DNA from: Brooklawnia sp937867175
GTDB taxonomy: Bacteria > Actinomycetota > Actinomycetes > Propionibacteriales > Propionibacteriaceae
NCBI GenBank assembly: GCA_036821905.1
Contig: DAISIR010000003.1
Location: 62,001-126,000, forward strand
Length of the DNA stretch: 64,000 bases
Direction: 5' to 3'
In this document: positions 58,035-64,000 of the stretch, one piece after another
Position numbering within the stretch: position 1 is the stretch's first letter
Layout: every line of letters begins with the position of its first letter
Translations under genes and position numbers: made by a program
The notes under the pieces: model-generated
What the model was told of the DNA's origin: nothing
Seen by the model: only the letters and a program-made list of their open reading frames with translations
Databases searched by the model: none

Positions 58035-59230
58035 GGCTTCACCTCGCCTTCGCCACGCCGAGCCGCCAACCAGCCGGCGTAGTGCCGGGCCGCAGCCAGA
58101 AGATCGGCAATCGCCTCACTCGGCTGCGGTGCGAGTGTGACCAACTCGTCTGCGACCCGAAGCAGCACGGCCAACCGCTCATCGCCGCCCCCATGCGCAG
58201 CGACTTCGGCTCGCAGCATGATCAGCTCGTCCCCGAGCACCTGGGTGCCCCGCATGGCATCTGCGTAGGCGTGGTCGATCATGTCCATCGCTTTGGCGAC
58301 CTGCTGCAGTCGCCGAAGGTAGCGCTCCAGCTCCGCCGGTGTCTGCGGGACCGGCCCCAGTGATGTGACGTCGGGAACCGCATACTTCGGCGGGTTCGGG
58401 ACCTCGGTCGCCGCCCGATCGACCAGCTCGTCCAACTGCTGCCCGCGCGCGATCAGGTCCGCGCGCAAGCGGCCGGCCACCTCGAGCAGCTCGGCCTGGG
58501 CCGCCTGGTCCGACCCGGCCGGCACCTGTGCGTCAGCGGGCGGCTGGCCAGCCGCCTGTTGGCGGCGCAGCACGCCGCCGACGATCAGGTCACGTTCAAA
58601 GGTGGCGGCGTCGGCCTCCAGCGGCCCCAGCAGCCCGCCGACATCGCCACCACGTCCGGCCTTGTCTTGGATGGTGGTCAGCCGCTCCTCCAACTGGTCC
58701 AGCTTCGCGTGGGCGGCGGCACTGGTGGGTGGCGGCTCCAAACCGACCTGGTCACGCAACCGCTCCATGCCGGCCCGCAGATCACGCAGGCGGCCAACCG
58801 CCTGGGACCCAGCCGGATCCAGCTGCAGGCGGCTGCGCAACTGGCCGGTCAGCGCATCCGACATCCGACAAGCCTCCGGCAGCGACAGCCCGGACGCGGC
58901 CTGGCCACCCCAGGCCTCGTCGTCCAGTCGCCCCCAGACCAGCGACGCCAGCTGCTCACGCTCTCTGACACCCACCCGCCCGCGGTCCCAGACCTGCAGC
59001 AACCTGCGGTAGCGGGTCTGGATCGCCTGCCACAGCTGAAGGCCGAGGGCGACATCAGGCGTCAGGTCGTCGGGATGCTCGCTGGCCCGGACCGCCTCGT
59101 CGAGGGCGGCCAACTCGGCGCGACGGGCGTCCAACCAGCCGTCGAGAGCGATCAGGTAGGCACGCAGTTGGGTGACGTCGACCGGTTCCCCGAGCCGTCC
59201 GGGCGCGGCAGGCGCAGTCGTCGGGCTCAT
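58031..59230 (-). CDS. uncharacterised helical protein of the kinase operon
   Basis: A 399-residue protein that I do not recognise. It is mostly helical with coiled-coil-like stretches, has no signal peptide or membrane helix, and so is cytosolic. No catalytic motif is visible. It overlaps both neighbours by 4 nt (GlnX-like gene upstream, kinase downstream), so it is made together with them and may link the membrane protein to the kinase. In mycobacteria the glnX-pknG pair has glnH between them; this protein occupies that place but is not a solute-binding protein. Confidence 0.65.
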   Translation of the reverse strand: MSPTTAPAAPGRLGEPVDVTQLRAYLIALDGWLDARRAELAALDEAVRASEHPDDLTPDVALGLQLWQAIQTRYRRLLQVWDRGRVGVREREQLASLVWGRLDDEAWGGQAASGLSLPEACRMSDALTGQLRSRLQLDPAGSQAVGRLRDLRAGMERLRDQVGLEPPPTSAAAHAKLDQLEERLTTIQDKAGRGGDVGGLLGPLEADAATFERDLIVGGVLRRQQAAGQPPADAQVPAGSDQAAQAELLEVAGRLRADLIARGQQLDELVDRAATEVPNPPKYAVPDVTSLGPVPQTPAELERYLRRLQQVAKAMDMIDHAYADAMRGTQVLGDELIMLRAEVAAHGGGDERLAVLLRVADELVTLAPQPSEAIADLLAAARHYAGWLAARRGEGEVKP

Positions 59231-60510
59231 TGATACCTCCGCAGGGGCTGGCTGAGGCCCATGCCAGCGGCCAGGGCGGCCGCCACCATGCCGGCGGCGA
59301 CCAAGCCGAGGGCGTTCTGGACGGTCTTCGCGTGGTCGGTCAACTGCTGGTCGAGGTTGCTGCCGGTCTGGGACGACTGCTGGGCGAGCCACTCGACCAG
59401 CGCTTTGTACGGCTGCTGGGCTGCGGTCAACAGCTCCGGGAGCTGTGCGGTGGGGGCTGCCATCAGCTGGTCGTGAGTGTTGACCATCGCCCCCAGTTGG
59501 TCGACCATGCCGCTGGCCTGGGCAGCGGGCAGCTGTGCCAGCGCCTGGCCGGCGGCGTCGACGGCCGCACTGTAGGCAGCGCCACCTGCCTGGGCCGGTG
59601 TGACGCCGAGCAGGACGCGTCCCTCGATCGCCTTCGCCTCGGTCACGGCGGCATAGGCCCCGGCCACGGAGGTCGCCTCGGTGACCCCTGACGTCTGGAC
59701 CACGCTGACGCTCTGCGCGCTGGTGGTGACCAACTGGGTGACCAGGACGAGGATCGACACCGAGATCGCCAGCGCGATCACCAGACCGAGATTGAGTACC
59801 CGGCGGGTGCGGCGCGCAGCCACCACGCTCGCGATCAGGATCAGCACGATCGGCATCGCCACCAGCGCACTCAGCCAGCGCTGGTCGGCGGTCGAAACCT
59901 CCAGCCAAACGAGGTTGTCGGAGATGAGTACGTCGAGTTGCACCAGGAGGTCGCCCTGCAGGAAGTCGCTGGCTTGCCCCATCGCCGTGGTCGAGCCGGT
60001 GGCCATCGCTCGGCTGAGCTCGGCGGCGTAGCGGGTGAGCGAGGCCCCCACCGGCGCCATGCTCTCGGCATCGGGGGGGCTGAGGGTGGCGGCCCGAGTG
60101 AATTTCTCGGATGCGGTAGCCAGGTCTTCGGCGAACTGCCGGTCGGGTTCCTGGCCTGGTGCGGTGATGAGCAGCGCATGGGTGCCGCTGGCCTCCGCGG
60201 CCAGCAGGTCACCACGAACCGACTTCAGCAGCAGCACCTGCTGGGCTGCCGCATTCACCCGCTCCAATGACGCCCGGTTCTCGTTCAGCACCAACGGCCC
60301 GATGACGGCCACGGCCAGACAGCTCAAGACGACCACCAATCGCCACAACGCGAGCACCCGCGAGGTGGTCATCGGACGTCGCTCACGCGCCTCAGGCGTG
60401 GACGACGACCTGGCTGGCGCCACGCCCTGCCTCTTGTTGCCTTGGGTGGTCTGCGCCGGGGGCATTCCCGGGCCGAAGAGCCGGGTGGGGTTGCCGGGCG
60501 GCTGGGTCAC
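59227..60510 (-). CDS. GlnX-like four-helix membrane protein
   Basis: A 427-residue membrane protein. Helices are seen at about 50-70, 195-218, 228-250 and 398-420, which leaves two extracytoplasmic helical domains of about 120 and 145 residues, reminiscent of chemoreceptor sensor bundles. Size, topology and linkage to a PknG-like kinase match mycobacterial GlnX, which signals amino-acid supply to PknG with the lipoprotein GlnH. No GlnH is encoded here. The GTG start overlaps the ATPase stop (GTGA). The assignment rests on topology and context, not on a motif. Confidence 0.65.
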   Translation of the reverse strand: MTQPPGNPTRLFGPGMPPAQTTQGNKRQGVAPARSSSTPEARERRPMTTSRVLALWRLVVVLSCLAVAVIGPLVLNENRASLERVNAAAQQVLLLKSVRGDLLAAEASGTHALLITAPGQEPDRQFAEDLATASEKFTRAATLSPPDAESMAPVGASLTRYAAELSRAMATGSTTAMGQASDFLQGDLLVQLDVLISDNLVWLEVSTADQRWLSALVAMPIVLILIASVVAARRTRRVLNLGLVIALAISVSILVLVTQLVTTSAQSVSVVQTSGVTEATSVAGAYAAVTEAKAIEGRVLLGVTPAQAGGAAYSAAVDAAGQALAQLPAAQASGMVDQLGAMVNTHDQLMAAPTAQLPELLTAAQQPYKALVEWLAQQSSQTGSNLDQQLTDHAKTVQNALGLVAAGMVAAALAAGMGLSQPLRRYQ

Positions 60511-62234
60511 GGTTTCGCCTCCTGGTCGGTGGGCCCGATGAGCCGATCGTCATGGCCCGGGCCAGCAACAGCCGGCTGGGTGCCGGCGAGCTCGCGGCCG
60601 GCAGGGTTGCCCGCCTTGGCAAGTTCGTCACCGGGTGCCAGCACCGCATCGCCCAAGACGTCCTCGACAGTCAGCGTGCGCAACTGCTGGACGGTCGGGG
60701 TGGCCTCGTTGCGCAGCCGCCAGGCTTGGTGACCGATGGCAGCCTCAAGCAGGTTCCGGCAGTAGCGTCCGTTGCCGAAGGTGGCGTCGCGCACCTGCAT
60801 CGAAAGGTCGAACTTGAATGCGTCCAGGGCGCCCTCGCCGAGGTCGTAGTCGGATTTGGTGACCATCGACTCGAAGATCTCCACCAGTTCGGCGTCGGTG
60901 TAGTCGTCGAACCCGATAGTGGTCCGGAATCGGCTGGTCAGGCCCGGGTTCTCGGCGATGAACTTGGCCATCGGCGCCGGGTAGCCGGCCACGATCACGA
61001 CCAGGTCGTCGCGGTTGTCCTCCATCTCCTTGACCAGCGTGTTGATGGCTTCTTCGCCGTACTGGTCGCCGGACAGCGCATACGCCTCGTCGATGAACAG
61101 CACCCCGCCGATGGCGGACGCGCACACCTCGGCGGTCTTGAGTGCGGTCTGCCCGAGGTAGCCGGCCACCAATTCGGAGCGGTCTACCTCGACCAGCTGC
61201 CCTTTGCTGAGCAGGCCGAGTGCCCGGTAGATGCCGGCCACCAGCCGGGCCACCGTGGTCTTGCCGGTACCGGGGTTGCCGACGAAGACGAGGTGCCGGG
61301 TGATGGTGGGCACCTTCAGGCCGGCCTTCGCACGCAACGACTGGACGCGTAGCACCGCGGCCTGTCGCTTGATCTCGGACTTGACCCCTGCCAGACCGAT
61401 CAACGCGTCCAGTTCGGCCAACAGTTCCTCGACGCTACGTTCGGGTTCGGGTTCGGGTTCTGCAGCTTGCTGCCCGGTGGCCGGCTGCGCGGGCGCGATT
61501 GCGGTCGGGACGGGATTGCCGCGCTGCCCAGCCGACCAACTGCCCTGCCCAGTACCGCTGCTCCCCGGTGCAGGCAACTCGGGCGTCCCGGTCGGGTTCA
61601 CCAGCGGCGAGTTGCGCAGTTCGGCGATCCGGGCCTGGTTCGCCTGGAGCTGGTCGAGCACCGAGGCGAACGCGGCGTCCCCAACCTTGGTGAACTCCTC
61701 CATCGCCCTCAACCTGTCCTGGGACTGCTGCAGCCGGGCCAGCAGGTTGGGGTCGAGCCCGCCCACGTTGCCGGGCACATCGTCCACCGAGGACAGCGAC
61801 GCGGGACCGGCGCCACCCGCGGTGCCGCGTGCCTGACCGGTGCCGCCGCGAACCGCTTGGGCTGCCGTGGCTGCGGCGGCCAGGCCGGCCACCTGCGGCG
61901 CGGGCTGGCCGAGGAGGCAGGCCGCGGAGATGACCGCACCCAGGGCCGACGAGTACTTCCGGGCCTGGCCGGGCGCGGTGTTGTTCAGTTGGGTCATCAA
62001 CGGCGTCGGCCCGACCCGCCAGCGGCGACCCCTCGACGCCGCGGCGAAGTACTCCTGGGCGTCTGGTTGGCGACCCTGTTCGTGCGCCCAATCCAGATAG
62101 GCGCCCACCGCCGGCTCGCAGACCGCAGCAGCCAACTGGACACCCTCGGTGCGCGCCTGCTCGGGGTCCAGCCCAGCCTCGGCGGCTACCTCGGCCAACC
62201 GATCGAGGGCGCTCCGCAGTGTGATGCTGGTCAT
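60507..62234 (-). CDS. AAA ATPase, CbxX/CfxQ (EccA-like)
   Basis: A 575-residue protein. The N-terminal 130 residues are helical, followed by a Gly/Ala/Pro-rich linker. The AAA domain starts near 290 (LIGLAGVKSEIKRQ), with Walker A GNPGTGKTT near 320 and Walker B VLFIDEAYAL near 380. NPGLTSRFRTTI supplies the arginine-finger region. This domain order is like EccA of type VII secretion and CbxX of rubisco activation, but no such partner genes are near. A remodelling role for a complex of this operon is likely. AAAGG precedes the ATG at 62234. Confidence 0.87.
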   Translation of the reverse strand: MTSITLRSALDRLAEVAAEAGLDPEQARTEGVQLAAAVCEPAVGAYLDWAHEQGRQPDAQEYFAAASRGRRWRVGPTPLMTQLNNTAPGQARKYSSALGAVISAACLLGQPAPQVAGLAAAATAAQAVRGGTGQARGTAGGAGPASLSSVDDVPGNVGGLDPNLLARLQQSQDRLRAMEEFTKVGDAAFASVLDQLQANQARIAELRNSPLVNPTGTPELPAPGSSGTGQGSWSAGQRGNPVPTAIAPAQPATGQQAAEPEPEPERSVEELLAELDALIGLAGVKSEIKRQAAVLRVQSLRAKAGLKVPTITRHLVFVGNPGTGKTTVARLVAGIYRALGLLSKGQLVEVDRSELVAGYLGQTALKTAEVCASAIGGVLFIDEAYALSGDQYGEEAINTLVKEMEDNRDDLVVIVAGYPAPMAKFIAENPGLTSRFRTTIGFDDYTDAELVEIFESMVTKSDYDLGEGALDAFKFDLSMQVRDATFGNGRYCRNLLEAAIGHQAWRLRNEATPTVQQLRTLTVEDVLGDAVLAPGDELAKAGNPAGRELAGTQPAVAGPGHDDRLIGPTDQEAKP

Positions 62235-62256
62235 CTGACAAGGGCCTTTCAGGGAT

Positions 62257-62796
62257 TCACTGGAGATCCAGCGGGTTGGCGCTGGCCGGGGCCTGGTCGT
62301 CCATCCGAGTGGGCCGCATTGGCCCACCGAACTTGGTGGTCAGGAAGGCGCCTTGGGCGACCAGCGCGGACGCGTCCATCCGATTGACCGCATCGTACAT
62401 CCGCGAGATCGTCAGGCTCAGCAGGTCGAGTTGGTCGATCAGCAGCAGCAGCGAAGACTTCCCGTTGGCGACCGGCCTGGTGTCGGCCCAGTCACGGGGC
62501 AACGACAGGTAGCCCGCCACCGACTCTGGCAGGTAGTCGGTGGCGGTCGCGACCACCGTGTACGCGTCCTGCGAGTCGAGGCCGAGATTCGCCAGCCTGG
62601 GCAGGATCGCCTTGACGGCCGTGGTGATGCGCAGGACGCGAGCCAGCACCGGCGTGGGCGCATGGCCGTCCAGCACCATGCGCTCCGCCTTCGCCAAGGC
62701 CTGTTCGATGTCCTCCTTGGTCGGTGCGGGGGACGCCAGCGTCTCCGGCTCAGCCGGCTTGTTGGTGTCGCCCCGCAGCCATGCGAACAGCCCCAT
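62257..62796 (-). CDS. small helical protein between TelA and AAA ATPase (weakly XpaC-like)
   Basis: A 179-residue protein that I do not firmly recognise. It is largely helical without membrane segments. The stretch TATDYLPESVAGYLSLP recalls the helical part of XpaC-type proteins, which are frequent partners of TelA in other phyla, but the match is weak. Spacing is 26 nt after telA and 22 nt before the ATPase gene, so it belongs to the operon. Confidence 0.6.
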   Translation of the reverse strand: MGLFAWLRGDTNKPAEPETLASPAPTKEDIEQALAKAERMVLDGHAPTPVLARVLRITTAVKAILPRLANLGLDSQDAYTVVATATDYLPESVAGYLSLPRDWADTRPVANGKSSLLLLIDQLDLLSLTISRMYDAVNRMDASALVAQGAFLTTKFGGPMRPTRMDDQAPASANPLDLQ

Positions 62797-62822
62797 CGCG
62801 TCCTTCTATCGGTTGTGCAACC

Positions 62823-63998
62823 TCAGCGGAGGTCGTAGTTCGGAGTGCTGGTGATGCCCTCAGCCAGGCCCCTGCGCGAATCCGACTGCCGAGCCCGCTC
62901 GAGATAAGCACGCGACTTGGCGACCTCGGTCTCGAGGGTGCCGATCGTCTGGCTCATATTGTTGAGGGCCTCGATCTTGAATGAGTCGATGGAGTCCATC
63001 GTCTGGTAGACGTTCGCGAACGCCTTCTGCAGCGACTCGACCGAAACGGTTGAGCTGGCGGCCTGCTGTTGGATGGTGACCGAATTGTCTCGCAACATCT
63101 CGCTGGTGCGCTCGATCAGCCCCGACGTGGTGGCGTTGAGCGCGGTGATCTGGTCGAGAACCAACTTCTGGTTGCCCAGCGCCTGGGCCGTGATGACCGC
63201 TGTGCGCAGCGCCGAGACGGTGGTGGTGGACGCGCGGTCGACGCCCTTGATCAGTTCGGCGTTGTTCTTGATGATGACATCGATGGCCAAGTAGCCCTGG
63301 ATCGAAACCGCCAACTGGGTGAGCAGGTCTTGGTGCTTTTGGCGGACGTAGAACAACACGTCCTTGTTCAGGGCATCGGCCTTCATCGGGTCGCTCACCT
63401 GCAGTTCGGCGATCGCCCCCGACAGTTGGCTGTCGAGTTGCTCGGCCAGGTAGATGTACTGGTTCAACCGGTTCATGGTGTCCCAGAGCTGCTGCTTCTC
63501 CATGTTCAGGCTGACGTTGTCCTTGGTCAGCTCGTCCTGCCCGGAGCGCAGCGCATGCAGAATCGCATTCAGGTGATTCTGGCTGGACTGGTATTTGCGG
63601 AAGTAATCCTGAACCTTGTCACCGAACGGGATGAGGCCGAGAAACTTCTTCTGTGCACCCACCTCACTCGGGTCGAGTTCCTCAATGATGCGGCGCAGCT
63701 CGACCAGTGTGCCGGAGACCTTCGACACGTCGGACAACCCGCCGGTCTTCATCTCATTGAGCGGGGTTTCGAGTAGCCGGTTGCTCATCTCGGCGGCGCG
63801 GCGGATGTCGGCGTCCCCCATGCTGCGCACGGCGTCGGCCTGCCTGCTGAACTCGGGGCTACCGGATTCCTCGCTCATGATCGCGCCCATGAACTGGTTC
63901 ACCTTGGCGTCCAGGACCGGACGCTGCTCCTCGCTGACCGGCGGCGCCATCTGAGGAGCCTGGGTGGCCTGGACGACCGGGGGCGGGGCGGGTGCCTG
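62823..63998 (-). CDS. telA: TelA/KlaA-family toxic anion resistance protein, 5' end beyond the window
   Basis: At least 391 residues; the frame is open to the right edge, so the true start may lie outside (an ATG at 63950 would give 375 residues). The visible N-terminus is Pro-rich, followed by the typical long helical body: ELDPSEVGAQKKFLGLIPFGDKVQDYFRKYQ, then LNKDVLFYVRQKHQDLLTQLAVSIQGYLAIDVI and a late helical region. TelA proteins were first linked to tellurite resistance and occur in stress-response loci with VWA and kinase genes; the molecular role is unknown. It is the first visible gene of the signalling operon. Confidence 0.9.
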   Translation of the reverse strand, partial: QAPAPPPVVQATQAPQMAPPVSEEQRPVLDAKVNQFMGAIMSEESGSPEFSRQADAVRSMGDADIRRAAEMSNRLLETPLNEMKTGGLSDVSKVSGTLVELRRIIEELDPSEVGAQKKFLGLIPFGDKVQDYFRKYQSSQNHLNAILHALRSGQDELTKDNVSLNMEKQQLWDTMNRLNQYIYLAEQLDSQLSGAIAELQVSDPMKADALNKDVLFYVRQKHQDLLTQLAVSIQGYLAIDVIIKNNAELIKGVDRASTTTVSALRTAVITAQALGNQKLVLDQITALNATTSGLIERTSEMLRDNSVTIQQQAASSTVSVESLQKAFANVYQTMDSIDSFKIEALNNMSQTIGTLETEVAKSRAYLERARQSDSRRGLAEGITSTPNYDLR

Positions 63999-64000
63999 CA

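Noticed and set aside
60507..62234. Type VII secretion EccA reading of the AAA ATPase
   Set aside because: The domain order is EccA-like, but no EccB/C/D, PE/PPE or WXG100 genes are nearby, so a secretion role is not supported.

Overview
The window is about two-thirds G+C and carries many marks of an actinomycete, probably of the Propionibacteriales (the family-level guess is inference). The marks are a LysX-type fused lysyl-tRNA synthetase/lysyltransferase, a DUF3073 protein, a PknG-like kinase next to a GlnX-like membrane protein, and many leaderless genes whose start codon lies 6-8 nt after a TANNNT box. No IS element, prophage, CRISPR array or rRNA operon was seen. Two tRNA genes (Asp, Phe) are present.

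Layout. 1-2260: 3' part of a Mg2+ P-type ATPase. 2263-7452 (-): PrsW protease, Ser-type esterase and LysX in one overlapping operon. 7510-10689: a histidine kinase that converges on its presumed response regulator, the latter coupled to an AI-2E/PerM-type permease. 10830-13839: small alarmone synthetase and glycogen branching enzyme. 14161-16486 (-): LssY_C membrane protein, thioredoxin-like protein and DUF4395 protein. 16847-20540 (+): OpuC-type osmoprotectant ABC transporter with a DinB protein. 20621-22907: VWA protein, tRNAs, hydrolase, DUF3073.

23134-41037 and 47094-48377 hold a dispersed but nearly complete purine route: purM, purF, purL, purQ, purS, purC, purB, purD and purA, all on the minus strand, interrupted by unrelated plus-strand genes and by cysK. 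Five purine transcription starts (purD, purC, purS, purL, purF) share a leaderless promoter pattern. 41092-45712 (-) is an acetoin-dehydrogenase-like locus: GAF regulator, AcoX, E1 alpha, E1 beta and a free-standing lipoyl domain with no E2 catalytic core. 45803-51647 holds serB, purA, an FrnE-type DsbA protein, a VUT/YhhQ transporter and an acyl-CoA synthetase.

51735-63998 (-) is a tightly packed signalling operon running off the window edge: TelA, a small helical protein, a CbxX/EccA-like AAA ATPase, a four-helix GlnX-like membrane protein, a helical cytosolic protein, a PknG-like kinase, a PP2C phosphatase, a VWA protein and an FHA protein. Kinase, phosphatase and FHA protein each carry the same kind of short N-terminal zinc ribbon.

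Two features stand out. (1) Two unlabelled mini-genes (24271-24342 and 16648-16716, both minus) encode 22-23 residue peptides that share an R-M-C-C-R core, are leaderless, and sit upstream of cysK and of the DUF4395/thioredoxin operon. They look like cysteine-sensing leader peptides. (2) The TelA-AAA-GlnX-PknG-PP2C-VWA-FHA operon looks like a self-contained phospho-signalling system.
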